Assembly (NCBI RefSeq): GCF_000714545.1
Contig: NZ_AUNB01000027.1
Coordinates: forward strand, 1 to 44,513
From: Thioclava indica
GTDB lineage: Bacteria; Pseudomonadota; Alphaproteobacteria; Rhodobacterales; Rhodobacteraceae
Direction: 5' to 3'
Length of the DNA stretch: 44,513 nucleotides
Of this stretch, positions 17,009 through 26,691 are shown piece after piece (position 1 is the first letter of the stretch; every line of letters starts with the position of its first letter). The notes below the pieces were generated by a model, which was given only the letters and a program-made list of their open reading frames with translations, did no database searches and had not been told where the DNA came from. The position numbers were made by a program, and so were the translations under genes.

Positions 17009-20000
17009 ATGATCCGCTTTTTCATTCACCGCCCCGTCTTTGCCATCGTTCTGGCCTTGGTCACCATTCTGGCGGGTGGCTATAGCGTCACCCAACTGGC
17101 CGTCTCGCAATATCCCGAGGTTGCGCCCACCACGATTCGTATTTCGGCCAGCTATTCCGGCGCGACGGCCGAGGCGGTCGAAAACTCGGTCACCACGCCG
17201 ATTGAGGACGCGCTGACCGGTCTTGATGGCATGCTTTATATGGAGAGCAGCTCGAACCAAGGGTCGGCGCGCGTGACCCTGACCTTTGACGGCTCGATTG
17301 ACCCGATTGACGCCGAGAACGAGGTGCAAACCAAGATCAGCAAGATCGAAAGCCAACTGCCTGACGCCGTGCAATCCGCCGGATTGAACGTGTCGCGCTC
17401 CTCCTCTGATATCTTGATGGTCGGCGCGCTGGTGTCGAGTGATGGCAAATATTCGACCGTCGAGCTGGGCAACATTCTGGATACCGAGGTCAAAGGCGCG
17501 GTCGAGCGCACGAGCGGTGTCGGCGGGCTGAATGTCTTTGGCTCGGGCTATGCGCTGCGCGTCTGGCTGGACCCTTACAAACTTGAGCAATATCAGCTCA
17601 CGCCGAACGATGTGACCGCGGCCGTGAAGGCGCAAAACACGACGGTTTCGGTTGGCAGCCTTGGCGACACGCCCACCACAGTGGGTCAGCAATTCACCGC
17701 CACGATCACCGCGCAAAGCCAACTCACGTCGACCGAGCAATTCGAGAAAATCCTGCTCAAGACCGAAAACGACGGCTCGGCGGTGTATCTTGGCGATGTG
17801 GCGCGCATTGAGATCGGGCAAGAAGATTACGGCAAGAACTCGCGCTTTGACGGGCTGAACGCATCGGGTTTCGGCGTAAACCTCGCCAATGGCGCGAATG
17901 CGGTGGACACGGCGGCGGCCGTGCGCGCGACGCTGGCGCGTCTGGCCCCGTCGCTGCCCGAAGGCGTGAGTTTTCACATCGCCTATGACACCTCGCCTTT
18001 CGTGCAGCAATCCATCGAGAAAGTGTATCACACTCTAGGCGAGGCGATTGTTCTGGTGCTGCTGGTGATCCTTGTCTTCTTGCAGAAATGGCGGGCCACG
18101 CTGATCCCGGTGGTGGCCGTTCCGGTCGTGTTGATGGGCACGTTCGCGGTGCTGCTGGTCGCGGGCTATTCGATTAATACGCTGACGATGTTCGCGATGG
18201 TGCTGGCCATCGGCTTGCTGGTGGATGACGCCATCGTCGTCGTGGAAAACGTCGAGCGCGTGATGGAAGAAGACGGCCTGTCCGCGATGGCCGCCACCGA
18301 GAAAAGCATGTCGCAAATTACCGGCGCGCTGGTGGGTGTGGCGCTAGTGCTCTCGGCGGTGTTTTTGCCAATGGCGTTCTTTCCCGGCTCGACGGGCGTT
18401 ATTTACCGCCAGTTCTCGGTCACGATCATCACGGCGATGGTGCTGTCGGCGGTCGTCGCGCTGCTTTTGTCGCCCGCATTGGCCGCGAAACTGCTGCGTC
18501 CCGCGACAAAGCCCCCAATCGCGCCAGCGCGCGCGTTCAACACCGGATTTGCCAAGGTGCAATCGGGCTATGTGGGCGCAGTCAGGCGGATTGTGCGCAA
18601 GCCGTTTCTGATGGCGCTTGTCCTTGTTTTGCTGCTGGCCGGGGCGTGGGGTGTGTCGACGCGGCTGCCCTCGTCCTTCCTGCCCAAAGAAGATCAGGGC
18701 GTGCTGATGGTGATGGTCAGCCTCTCGGAAGGGTCGACCAACGCGCAAACCTCGGATGTCGTTGACAAGATTACCAACTATCTTCTGACGCAGGAGAAAA
18801 GCGATGTTTCCTCTGTCTTTGCCACGCTCGGGTTTTCGTTTCGCGGGTCGGGCCAGAACACAGCGATGGTGTTTGCCAAGCTGAAGGATTTCAGCGAACG
18901 CACAGGCAAAGACCAAAGCGCCGAGGCGATCGCCGCGCGTGCCAATAAACACTTCGCCGGGCTTCGTGCAGGCGAGGTGTTTTTCCTGCAACCGCCTTCA
19001 ATCCGGGGTTTGGGCAACACCTCGGGCTTTCAGATGTATCTTGTCGATCAGGCTGGCGCGGGCGTCACAGCCCTGCGCCAAGCGGCAGATCAACTGGTTG
19101 GCGAGGCGAAAACGGATGACCGCCTGACCAACGTTCGGGTGAACGGTGATGAAGATAAAGCCGCCTTGCAGATGAATATCGACCAGCAAAAGGCCGAGAG
19201 TCTCGGACTGAGTTTGAGAGATTTGAACGCAATGCTTTCGGTGATTTTCGCGGGTAAAGACGTTAATGACTTCAATCTTAACGGCAATTTGCGCCCGGTC
19301 ATCGTGCAGGCGGATGCGCCCTACCGGATGCAGCCCGGCGACATTGACAACTGGTATGCGCGTAATTCGAGCGGCGAAATGGTGCCGTTCTCGGCCTTTG
19401 TAACGACGCAATGGGTGTCTGTGGCGCCGAAACTTTCGCGCTATAACGCCACCGACGCGCTGAAAATTTCGGGTCAGTCCTCGGCTAGTTCCAGCTCGGG
19501 GATGGCGATGGATGCGATGCAGGAATTGGTGAACAAACTGCCCGGCGGTTATGGGCTGGCTTGGACGGGTCTCAGCTATCAGGAACGCCAATCCGGCAAT
19601 CAGGCCCCCTATCTTTACGCGCTGTCTGTGCTGGTCGTGTTCCTCTGTCTCGCCGCTCTTTATGAAAGCTGGTCGATCCCGCTTTCGGTGATGCTGGCCG
19701 TGCCCGTGGGTGTGCTCGGCGCGCTGGCGGCGGCTTGGGTGACAGGTCAGGCCAATGACGTCTACTTTAAGGTCGGGATCCTGACGACCATCGGGCTGGC
19801 CGCAAAAAACGCCATTCTGATCGTCGAATTTGCCCGCAATCTTGAGGCCCAAGGGCGCGATTTGATCGACGCCACGCTTGAGGCCGCGCGGCTGCGTTTG
19901 CGACCGATCCTGATGACTTCGTTGGCGTTTATGCTGGGGGTCTTGCCCCTGGCGATTGCCTCCGGGGCAGGGGCTGCGGCACAACGCGCGATCGGGATCG

Positions 20001-20110
20001 GCGTGATGGGCGGCATGGCTGCGGCCACCTTTATCGGCGTGTTCATGGTGCCCGCTTTTTATGTGCTGGTGCGCAAGCTAACGCCAAAAAGTAAACCGCA
20101 GGTGAAGTAG
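17009..20110 (+). CDS. RND multidrug efflux transporter (HAE1, AcrB/MexF type)
   Basis: A proton-driven inner-membrane pump of 1033 residues, the usual length for HAE1 family members. The N-terminus [20 protein letters not shown] is typical. Helix 4 carries the proton-relay pair Asp406-Asp407 in [18 protein letters not shown], and helix 10 has the matching Lys in [15 protein letters not shown]. Twelve membrane helices and two large periplasmic loops (about 30-330 and 555-860) can be traced. It lies six bases after the adaptor gene, so the two form an operon. Likely substrates are hydrophobic drugs, dyes or detergents, but this cannot be read from sequence. No dedicated TetR/MarR repressor and no outer-membrane channel gene are present nearby, so it presumably uses a TolC encoded elsewhere and a distant regulator. 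Confidence 0.95.
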   Translation: MIRFFIHRPVFAIVLALVTILAGGYSVTQLAVSQYPEVAPTTIRISASYSGATAEAVENSVTTPIEDALTGLDGMLYMESSSNQGSARVTLTFDGSIDPIDAENEVQTKISKIESQLPDAVQSAGLNVSRSSSDILMVGALVSSDGKYSTVELGNILDTEVKGAVERTSGVGGLNVFGSGYALRVWLDPYKLEQYQLTPNDVTAAVKAQNTTVSVGSLGDTPTTVGQQFTATITAQSQLTSTEQFEKILLKTENDGSAVYLGDVARIEIGQEDYGKNSRFDGLNASGFGVNLANGANAVDTAAAVRATLARLAPSLPEGVSFHIAYDTSPFVQQSIEKVYHTLGEAIVLVLLVILVFLQKWRATLIPVVAVPVVLMGTFAVLLVAGYSINTLTMFAMVLAIGLLVDDAIVVVENVERVMEEDGLSAMAATEKSMSQITGALVGVALVLSAVFLPMAFFPGSTGVIYRQFSVTIITAMVLSAVVALLLSPALAAKLLRPATKPPIAPARAFNTGFAKVQSGYVGAVRRIVRKPFLMALVLVLLLAGAWGVSTRLPSSFLPKEDQGVLMVMVSLSEGSTNAQTSDVVDKITNYLLTQEKSDVSSVFATLGFSFRGSGQNTAMVFAKLKDFSERTGKDQSAEAIAARANKHFAGLRAGEVFFLQPPSIRGLGNTSGFQMYLVDQAGAGVTALRQAADQLVGEAKTDDRLTNVRVNGDEDKAALQMNIDQQKAESLGLSLRDLNAMLSVIFAGKDVNDFNLNGNLRPVIVQADAPYRMQPGDIDNWYARNSSGEMVPFSAFVTTQWVSVAPKLSRYNATDALKISGQSSASSSSGMAMDAMQELVNKLPGGYGLAWTGLSYQERQSGNQAPYLYALSVLVVFLCLAALYESWSIPLSVMLAVPVGVLGALAAAWVTGQANDVYFKVGILTTIGLAAKNAILIVEFARNLEAQGRDLIDATLEAARLRLRPILMTSLAFMLGVLPLAIASGAGAAAQRAIGIGVMGGMAAATFIGVFMVPAFYVLVRKLTPKSKPQVK

Positions 20111-20219
20111 GAAATCCGTCACGAAAAGTCAGGTTTCGGGGGGATTTGAACCGAGTATTAATTATTCGCGCGTAGGGCTGAGGCAACCTGTCTTGTCCTT
20201 ACGTGCGAGGATCGCTCCT

Positions 20220-23204
20220 GTGACGAACCCGATTAACAATATCCGGATCACTCTGAAACTGCCGGTGATCATTCTGCTGCTGACCATCGGTGCGATTGCG
20301 GCCACGGCTTTTGCGGCCTATCGCAGTTCGTCGACGACGCTACTCGAAGAAACTCACTCACGCCTTTCCGCGATCGCGCATGCGCGCGCCGAGGCGGTCG
20401 AGACGCTTCTGAAAGGGGTGGGAAATGATCTGCGCGCGCAGTCGTCAAGCCCGCTCATTGTTGAGGCGATCAACGGGTTTTCTGCCGGATTCAAGGAATA
20501 TGACACGCCGCAGCGCGATCTGCAGAAACTGTATATTGATGAAAACCCTAACGCGGCAGGCGAAAAAGATAAGCTTGCGCGCGCCGGGGATGGCTCCGCC
20601 TACGATCAGTTGCACGCGCGATTGCATCGCGGCCTCGACTCAATTCGGAACGACAAAGGTTACGATGATATATTCCTCATTAATGCCGAGGGAGATGTTG
20701 TTTACACGGTGTCTAAAGAGGCGGATTACGCGACCAATCTACTGACGGGAGCGTATAAAGACTCCGGTTTGGCCACGGCGTTTCGCGCTGTGCTGGCGGC
20801 GAAAGATACGCAAACCGTTTATGATGATTTTGCATCCTATAAGCCGAGTGGTGACGCACCCGCAGCATTCATGGCGCGTGCGGTATTTGACGACGCGGGA
20901 AAACTGGTTGGGGTTCTGGCCTATCAGATGCCGATTGGTGCGTTTGATGCGGCGGTGAACGGGTTTTCCAATCTGGGCGCAAGCGGGGACGCTTATCTGG
21001 CAGGTCGCGATGGGCTGATGCATACCGACAGCATCCGGTCAAAGGCCCAAGATCCGCTTTCCACCAAGGTCGATAATCCCGCTGTGAAAGCCGCTCTTGC
21101 AGGCAAGACCGGGTTCGTTGAAATGACAGATCGCTTCGGTAATCTCACGCTCGCGCATTACCAGCCGATTGATATTCACGGCACGCGCTCGGCTTTGATT
21201 GTTAAGGAAGATATGGCCGAAGTGTTTGCCCCGGTGCGCGCGATGCGAAACCAGTTCTTCCTGGTTGGCGCCGCAATCTCGGCAGTTGCCGCGCTCATCG
21301 CGTTGGCCATGTCACGTTCAATCGCTGTGCCGCTGTCGCGCGTCGGCGGCGCGATGTGCGAAATCTCGGACAAACGCTATGACGTCGCGCTCCCCTCCAG
21401 TGCGCGCGGGGACGAGATTGGCCAGATTTCCAAAACGCTCGAGACCTTTCGCGACAAGATGAAAGAGGCCGATGCGCTGGCGCGCGAAACCGCGTTCAAA
21501 AGCGCCGCCTTCTCGGACAATTCGACCGCTCTTATGATGGTCGATGACGCGTTCAATATTCTCTATGTGAACCGGGCGCTGAGCGATCTTGTGCAGGAAC
21601 GTGCCGTTGATTTTGATACCGTTTTGAACGGCCTAGGCGTCAAGGATTTTATTGGCATCAACATGGATCGGTTTCATGTCTTGCCGGAAAAAGCCCGCGC
21701 GCGGCTATCCAATCCGGCGAACCTTCCGTTCCAAACGCATGTGCGCATGGGAACCAGCTATTTCTCGCTGGCTGTGACGGCAGCAAAAGATGAACATGAT
21801 CAACCTTTCGGCTTTGTAGTCGAGTGGAAAAACCAAACCCGAACGCTGCGCGAGGCGTCGATCTTCAAGGCGCTCGACACGGGGCTCATCCGCTTAGAAA
21901 TCTCGCCCGATGCGAAAGTGGCCTTCGTGAACAACGTGACTTGCAAACTGGCTGGAATGGAGCTGCGCCATTTCCTGGGGCGCGATATCGAAGAGGTGGT
22001 GCAATATGAGCCACCCCATGGCCAACCCTATCGCAGCTTTGTCGATTTGATCGCCTCTGGTGAAACTGTGACTGGCTTGTTTCACATCCAGCATGACGAG
22101 GGCACTTTATTGTCTGATGCCAGTCTGAGCCCAATGATTGATCCGTTTGGTAAACTCTCTGGACTTGTTCTCATCGGCAATGACGTGACCGAAACGCGCG
22201 CCGCTTTGGACAAGGCGACAATAGACCGGGCGCGCGCGAGTCGTGAGCAATCAATTGTCGTCGAAGAGCTTCGTCGCGCGCTTGGCCATCTCTCGGAAGG
22301 GGATTTGACGACACGGATCGAGATGCAATTTGGTGAAAGCTATGAAGAGTTGCGCTCTGACTTCAACGCTGCGTCGGGCAAGCTGAACGCTGCGGTGGGT
22401 GACATTATCACCAACGCCATTTCGATCCGTGGCGACACGCAAGAGATCAGCACAGCTGCAGGCTCACTTGCCAAACGCACGGAAACGCAAGCAGCCACGC
22501 TTGAACAGACCGCTGCAGCGCTTGATCAACTCACGGCCTCTGTACAGTCGGCGGCAGAAGGGGCCAGACAGGCGAGCGCGATGGTTGTCGAGGCACAAAG
22601 TGACGCCCGTTCTAGCGAAGGTGTTGTGCGCGAAGCCGTTAATGCAATGGATGAAATTGCCGACAGTTCGCAACAAATCTCGCGCATTTCCGGCGTGATC
22701 GACGAGATTGCGTTCCAGACCAATCTTCTGGCTCTTAATGCCGGGGTGGAGGCTGCCCGCGCGGGAGAAGCAGGGCGCGGCTTTGCTGTCGTCGCCTCGG
22801 AAGTGCGCGCATTGGCGCAGAGATCATCGGATGCCGCGCGCGAAATCAATGACTTGATCGACCGCTCAAGCGCGCAGATCGGTCAAGGCGTTGGCCTTGT
22901 CAGCAAAGCAGGTGAGGTGCTCCATTCCATCATGGACGCGGTGAATAGCATTTCCGGCAAGGTTCAGGAAATGGCGCAGGGCACGACAGAACAAAGCCAA
23001 GGCCTGCGCGAGATCAATACTGCCGCAAACCAACTTGATCAGGTAACGCAGCAAAACGCGGCGATGTTTGAGGAGACCTCGGCCGCGAGTGCCAAGCTGC
23101 TTGAATCGACGACGGAACTGACGGAGACCGTCGGTCAGTTCACAACCGAAACCCCTGTGCTACACGCGCCTGCAGAATTGCAACCGCAAGCGCGGGCGAG
23201 CTAG
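20220..23204 (+). CDS. Methyl-accepting chemotaxis protein with periplasmic sensor and two PAS-like modules
   Basis: An unusually long transducer (about 994 residues). TM1 lies at about 10-32 and a periplasmic dCache-like sensor at about 33-340, with [20 protein letters not shown] and [15 protein letters not shown]2 is near 345-366, followed by a HAMP segment. Two PAS-like modules follow (about 430-540 with [19 protein letters not shown], and about 545-660 with [11 protein letters not shown]), then a second HAMP-like part ([20 protein letters not shown]). The kinase-control hairpin comes last, with [20 protein letters not shown] and [20 protein letters not shown]. No C-terminal NWETF-like CheR tether is seen. 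I chose the GTG at 20220 (GAGGA eight bases upstream); a TTG at 20193 in the same frame is an alternative. No other che gene is nearby, so it feeds a distant chemotaxis cluster. It may sense both a periplasmic ligand and a cytoplasmic signal. Confidence 0.9.
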   Translation: MTNPINNIRITLKLPVIILLLTIGAIAATAFAAYRSSSTTLLEETHSRLSAIAHARAEAVETLLKGVGNDLRAQSSSPLIVEAINGFSAGFKEYDTPQRDLQKLYIDENPNAAGEKDKLARAGDGSAYDQLHARLHRGLDSIRNDKGYDDIFLINAEGDVVYTVSKEADYATNLLTGAYKDSGLATAFRAVLAAKDTQTVYDDFASYKPSGDAPAAFMARAVFDDAGKLVGVLAYQMPIGAFDAAVNGFSNLGASGDAYLAGRDGLMHTDSIRSKAQDPLSTKVDNPAVKAALAGKTGFVEMTDRFGNLTLAHYQPIDIHGTRSALIVKEDMAEVFAPVRAMRNQFFLVGAAISAVAALIALAMSRSIAVPLSRVGGAMCEISDKRYDVALPSSARGDEIGQISKTLETFRDKMKEADALARETAFKSAAFSDNSTALMMVDDAFNILYVNRALSDLVQERAVDFDTVLNGLGVKDFIGINMDRFHVLPEKARARLSNPANLPFQTHVRMGTSYFSLAVTAAKDEHDQPFGFVVEWKNQTRTLREASIFKALDTGLIRLEISPDAKVAFVNNVTCKLAGMELRHFLGRDIEEVVQYEPPHGQPYRSFVDLIASGETVTGLFHIQHDEGTLLSDASLSPMIDPFGKLSGLVLIGNDVTETRAALDKATIDRARASREQSIVVEELRRALGHLSEGDLTTRIEMQFGESYEELRSDFNAASGKLNAAVGDIITNAISIRGDTQEISTAAGSLAKRTETQAATLEQTAAALDQLTASVQSAAEGARQASAMVVEAQSDARSSEGVVREAVNAMDEIADSSQQISRISGVIDEIAFQTNLLALNAGVEAARAGEAGRGFAVVASEVRALAQRSSDAAREINDLIDRSSAQIGQGVGLVSKAGEVLHSIMDAVNSISGKVQEMAQGTTEQSQGLREINTAANQLDQVTQQNAAMFEETSAASAKLLESTTELTETVGQFTTETPVLHAPAELQPQARAS

Positions 23205-23262
23205 CGAGGCTAAGAAACGGGTATGAGGGGCGCGCATTTTCGTGGGCTTGGCAGAGGTGCCC

Positions 23263-25218
23263 TCAAACGTCCAACTCCTCCACGAACTGCGCGTTTTCGG
23301 AAATATACTGGAATCGCAGTTCGGGCTTTTTGCCCATCAGGCGCTCGACCAGATCGTCGGTTTCGCCGGGCATATCGTCGTGGATCGTCACACGGATCAG
23401 TTTGCGAGTTTCGGGGTTCATTGTTGTGTCTTTCAGGTCTTTGGCGTCCATCTCGCCCAAGCCCTTGAAACGCTGCACATCAATTTTTCCTTTTCCGCCC
23501 AGACCCTTCGTTAACATCTCTTCTTTCTCGGCGTCGTCCGAGACATAAATCCGTTTTGCTCCTTGGGTCAGCCGGTAAAGCGGTGGGCAAGCCAGATAGA
23601 GGTGCCCCTGATCAATCATCGGGCGCATTTGCGTAAAGAAGAAGGTCATCAAAAGCGAGGCGATATGAGCGCCGTCGACATCCGCATCGGTCATGATGAT
23701 GATCTTATCGTAGCGCAGATCATCGACATTGAACCGGGTGCCCAGACCCACGCCCAAAGCCTGCGTGAGATCACTGATTTCTTGGTTCGTGCCAAGCTTG
23801 GAACTCGCCGCGCCCAACACGTTCAGGATCTTGCCGCGCAGCGGTAGCAGCGCCTGATTTTTGCGATCGCGTGCCATCTTGGCCGAGCCACCCGCCGAGT
23901 CGCCTTCGACGATGAACAGCTCGGTATTGGAGCGGTTGGTGGCCGAGCAATCGACCAGCTTACCGGGCAGACGCAGTTTTTTGGTGGCGGTCTTGCGTTG
24001 CGTTTCCTTTTCCTGACGCCGCCGCAGGCGTTCCTCCGAGCGCAGCACAAGGAAATCAAGAATCGCGCCCGCCGATTTCGTGTCCGAGGCCAGCCAGTTG
24101 TCGAAATGGTCGCGCACCGCGCCCTCGACAAGGCGGTGGGCCTCAACGGTGGCAAGCCGGTCTTTGGTTTGGCCGACAAATTCTGGCTCGCGGATGAAAC
24201 AACTCACCAGCGCACAGCCCCCCGTGATCAGGTCGTCGCGCGTGATCTGCGAGGATTTTTTGTTGTTCACCAACTCGCCATAGGCACGAATCCCTTTGAG
24301 AATCGCGGCCCAGAATCCGGCCTCATGGGTGCCGCCCTCGGGTGTGGGGACGGTGTTACAGTAGGATTGGATGAAACCATCGCGCGACGGCGTCCAATTG
24401 ATCGCCCATTCGACCTGCCCCGGAACGCCGAATTTTTCCTGAAACTTCACCTTTCCGGCGAAGGGACGGTCGGCATAAGTGCTGGCGCTGCCGAGCGTCT
24501 CGGTCAGGTAGTCTGACAAGCCGCCGGGAAAATGGAAAACGGCCTCGGTGGGGGTCTCGCCATCGTCGATCTCGGTCTTCCAGCGAATCTCGACGCCCGA
24601 GAACAAATACGCCTTGGAGCGCACCATTTTCATCAGCCGCGCGGGCTTGAAGCGGTGATGGCCAAAGATCTGCTCATCGGCATGGAAGGTCACGGTGGTG
24701 CCGCGCCGATTGGGGGCGGCGCCGATCTTTTGCACCGGGCCTTCGGGGATGCCGCGCGAAAAGCGTTGCTCGTAAAGTTCTTTGTTTTTAGCGACTTGCA
24801 CGATCATGGAATCAGACAAAGCGTTCACAACCGAGGCACCAACGCCATGCAAACCGCCCGAGGTTTCATAGGCATCGCCCGAGAATTTCCCGCCCGCATG
24901 CAGCGTGCACAAGATCACCTCAAGCGCGGATTTGCCGGGGAATTTCGGGTGCGGATCAATCGGGATGCCGCGGCCATTATCGCGCACCACGACGGAATAA
25001 TCGGCCAGCAGTTCGACCTCAATGCGAGTCGCATGGCCTGCGACGGCTTCATCCATCGAGTTATCAAGCACCTCGGCCACAAGATGGTGCAAAGCGCGTT
25101 CGTCCGTGCCCCCGATATACATGCCCGGACGCTTGCGCACGGGCTCCAGCCCCTCAAGCACCTCAATTGAGGACGCGTCGTAGCTATCGGTTTTGGGCGT
25201 CAAAAGATCGTCGGCCAT
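23263..25218 (-). CDS. parE: DNA topoisomerase IV subunit B
   Basis: The ATPase subunit of topoisomerase IV, which with ParC decatenates replicated chromosomes. GHKL ATPase motifs are EVLDNSMDEAVAGH, DNGRGIPIDPHPKFPGKSAL and GGLHGVGASVVNALS. The transducer and TOPRIM parts contain IVEGDSAGGSAKMARDRKNQ and MTDADVDGAHIASLL. The length of 651 residues and the absence of the long GyrB insertion separate it from gyrB. The ATG at 25218 gives MADDLLTPKTDSYDASSIEV, with AGAGGATG just upstream; an in-frame extension to 25329 runs into the structured leader and is rejected. It converges with the chemotaxis gene, 58 bp away. A large G-rich hairpin lies between parE and the membrane protein gene upstream of it. 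Confidence 0.95.
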   Translation of the reverse strand: MADDLLTPKTDSYDASSIEVLEGLEPVRKRPGMYIGGTDERALHHLVAEVLDNSMDEAVAGHATRIEVELLADYSVVVRDNGRGIPIDPHPKFPGKSALEVILCTLHAGGKFSGDAYETSGGLHGVGASVVNALSDSMIVQVAKNKELYEQRFSRGIPEGPVQKIGAAPNRRGTTVTFHADEQIFGHHRFKPARLMKMVRSKAYLFSGVEIRWKTEIDDGETPTEAVFHFPGGLSDYLTETLGSASTYADRPFAGKVKFQEKFGVPGQVEWAINWTPSRDGFIQSYCNTVPTPEGGTHEAGFWAAILKGIRAYGELVNNKKSSQITRDDLITGGCALVSCFIREPEFVGQTKDRLATVEAHRLVEGAVRDHFDNWLASDTKSAGAILDFLVLRSEERLRRRQEKETQRKTATKKLRLPGKLVDCSATNRSNTELFIVEGDSAGGSAKMARDRKNQALLPLRGKILNVLGAASSKLGTNQEISDLTQALGVGLGTRFNVDDLRYDKIIIMTDADVDGAHIASLLMTFFFTQMRPMIDQGHLYLACPPLYRLTQGAKRIYVSDDAEKEEMLTKGLGGKGKIDVQRFKGLGEMDAKDLKDTTMNPETRKLIRVTIHDDMPGETDDLVERLMGKKPELRFQYISENAQFVEELDV

Positions 25219-25260
25219 GCTCGCATCCTCTTGTGGTTTGTTAGACCACAGATACAGCAG

Positions 25261-25322
25261 GTAGGGGCGGGGGGGCAAGAACGCCCCTCCGCCCCCGTTA
25301 TCACCGCGGGCCCCACCCCTAC
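25261..25322 (-). terminator. Large G-rich stem-loop in front of parE
   Basis: Positions 25261-25272 and 25311-25322 form a 12-bp stem with one wobble pair, enclosing a GC-rich loop that can fold further. On the minus strand the G runs are GGGG, GGGG, GGGGG and GGGG, so a G-quadruplex is also conceivable, although one connecting loop is long. It lies just after the DMT-like gene's stop (25336) and about 40 bp before the parE start. It could end the first transcript or regulate parE. Confidence 0.5.
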
Positions 25323-25335
25323 GGATCAACGACGA

Positions 25336-25686
25336 TCAGAGAATGCTCGACATTAGCAACATCGCCCCCACAGCCATGGCTATCCCGAGCGGCTCTAGCA
25401 CGGCACGTTTTCCACCGAACAAAAGCACACCAATCGTCACAAGCGCCAACAATGTGAAAAGCGGTGCAGAACCCGCATTTTGCGCCAAGGAGACATGACG
25501 TAACGCAAGAACCCAAGCTGTCGCCGCAGCGACAAAGCACATGGCGCCAAGGAAGATCGTTGGCCCATGCAGGGTTACGCGCCTGCCAGACACTGGTTTA
25601 AGGAAGCGCTCGCTTGCAATGACCCCACTCACCGCAAGCAAACAAATCCCATATGCCACAAGGCCCGACATCCCCGAACTCCACAT
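25336..25686 (-). CDS. Half-size DMT/SMR-like membrane protein (116 aa)
   Basis: A small four-helix membrane protein. Helices lie at about 6-23 (GLVAYGICLLAVSGVIAS), 40-57 (with FVAAATAWVLALRHVSL), 63-82 (SAPLFTLLALVTIGVLLFGG) and 87-105 (LEPLGIAMAVGAMLLMSSI). The pattern of helix 2 ending in ALRHVSLAQ, then a small-residue helix 3, a short basic loop with K-R, and helix 4 resembles one half of an EamA transporter or an SMR protein. SMR exporters act as dimers of about 110 residues. The conserved glutamate of classical SMR helix 1 is not in its usual place (the only one is in ASERF), so drug export is not assured. The start is the ATG at 25686, preceded by GAGGGGG; the longer frame to 25830 lacks a ribosome-binding site. 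It is probably transcribed alone. Confidence 0.7.
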   Translation of the reverse strand: MWSSGMSGLVAYGICLLAVSGVIASERFLKPVSGRRVTLHGPTIFLGAMCFVAAATAWVLALRHVSLAQNAGSAPLFTLLALVTIGVLLFGGKRAVLEPLGIAMAVGAMLLMSSIL

Positions 25687-25797
25687 CTTTTTCACCCCCT
25701 CACATTGACGTAGGGGAAGCGTGTTTACCAAGAAGAATTCGGGTCGATAGAGGAATTCCAGACTGAGTGTGCAGGAAAACCTGACCAAAAGGTTAGG

Positions 25798-25820
25798 CGC
25801 GGGCTGAGCAATTGCCCGCG
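25798..25820. terminator. GC hairpin downstream of the glutathione transferase gene
   Basis: CGCGGGC (25798-25804) pairs with GCCCGCG (25814-25820) across nine bases. With the hairpin at 25858-25889 it gives a double stem-loop behind the GST gene. Confidence 0.35.
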
Positions 25821-25857
25821 TGGCGAGCAATGCCTGTTGTGGGCGGGGGATGCGCCC

Positions 25858-25889
25858 GCGAATCGCCTGATTTCTGCGATGCGATTCGC
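25858..25889 (-). terminator. Hairpin directly after the GST stop codon
   Basis: A perfect 9-bp stem (GCGAATCGC at 25858-25866 and GCGATTCGC at 25881-25889) with a 14-nt loop begins two bases after the GST stop. It has no T tail. It is a likely transcript end or 3' protective structure. Confidence 0.5.
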
Positions 25890-25891
25890 GC

Positions 25892-26551
25892 CTAGACGGG
25901 CTCGGCTTGAAACTTGCTCCACATCGCGCGGAACCCGGCGCGTCCGTGACACAGCTTTAACCATTGAGCGAGACGCGGGTAAGGCGACAGGAAATCTGCG
26001 TGATCGGTGCCATAGCGCAAAATTTCGGCGGTGTTGATGTCAGCGACGGTAAAGCGCCCGCCGACCATATGGCTGTGATCTTCGAGATGGGCCTCTAGCG
26101 CCGCAAGCGGGCGGACAAGCTTGGCGGTCAAACGCGCGATTTCGCTCCGCCCTTCCTCGGTGTCTTGTTCCTTGCGCCGATAGACAAAGCTCAGCGCAAG
26201 TGAATCCGCCTCGATCCAAGTGGCGGAAAACAGGGCCCATTGCTCCATCAGGGCGAGTTCACGTTCATTGGCAGGGGCCAAGGGACCACCAACCTTGCGC
26301 GCCAGATGCAGATTGATCGCTAGCGATTCCGACAAGATCAGCCCCTCATCTTCGAGCACCGGGATCGCGCCCATCGGCGAGAGGCGACGGAACTCGGGCG
26401 AGCGGGTGTTGAGCGGTGCATCGGGCGCGAGCGGATCCTTAAAGCGATTGGCCTGCACCACACGCGTCAGCTTGAAGGGCAGCTTGGTTTCCTCAAGCAG
26501 CCAAAGCGTGCGACTCGCGCGGGAATGATAGTTTCCGTAGACTGTGAGCAT
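25892..26551 (-). CDS. Glutathione S-transferase family protein
   Basis: A cytosolic glutathione transferase of 219 residues. The thioredoxin-like N-domain shows YGNYHSRASRTLWLLEE (4-20), SPMGAIPVLEDEGLILSES with the cis-Pro preceded by Ile, and the ES pair that binds the glutathione gamma-glutamyl group. The all-helical C-domain contains GGRFTVADINTAEILRY, the N-capping box (T-V-A-D) of the family. The likely catalytic residue is a Ser of SRAS (a Ser/Cys class rather than a Tyr class), but this is inference. The start is the ATG at 26551 with GGAGG upstream; an in-frame extension to 26617 adds no family sequence. It diverges from ppk2 across a 140-bp region holding a perfect FNR box. The substrate is unknown; detoxification of electrophiles is the family's general role. 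Confidence 0.88.
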   Translation of the reverse strand: MLTVYGNYHSRASRTLWLLEETKLPFKLTRVVQANRFKDPLAPDAPLNTRSPEFRRLSPMGAIPVLEDEGLILSESLAINLHLARKVGGPLAPANERELALMEQWALFSATWIEADSLALSFVYRRKEQDTEEGRSEIARLTAKLVRPLAALEAHLEDHSHMVGGRFTVADINTAEILRYGTDHADFLSPYPRLAQWLKLCHGRAGFRAMWSKFQAEPV

Positions 26552-26619
26552 CCGATCCTCCACTTTTGAGTGATATGGCGGATTTTCGGAGCCGTTGCAT
26601 AGCCCCAAGTGCGACATTC

Positions 26620-26633
26620 TTGATGCGTATCAA
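26620..26633. promoter_or_regulatory. Perfect FNR/FnrL-type binding site
   Basis: TTGAT-GCGT-ATCAA is an exact match to the FNR consensus TTGAT-N4-ATCAA, recognised in Rhodobacter by FnrL. A TCTAAC hexamer at 26654-26659 would serve as the -10 element of a ppk2 promoter. The transcription start would then fall near 26666 and the box centre near -40, the usual place for class II activation. The site lies 59 bp from the ppk2 start codon and 69 bp from the GST start codon. Confidence 0.7.
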
Positions 26634-26691
26634 AGCAGATCACGGGGCTTTGTTCTAACCTTGCTGACGATTTCAAACAGGAGAGACGCGC

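Noticed and set aside
16880-18031. A 383-codon minus-strand frame over the RND adaptor-pump junction
   Set aside because: It is antisense to two well-recognised genes and has no domain of its own.
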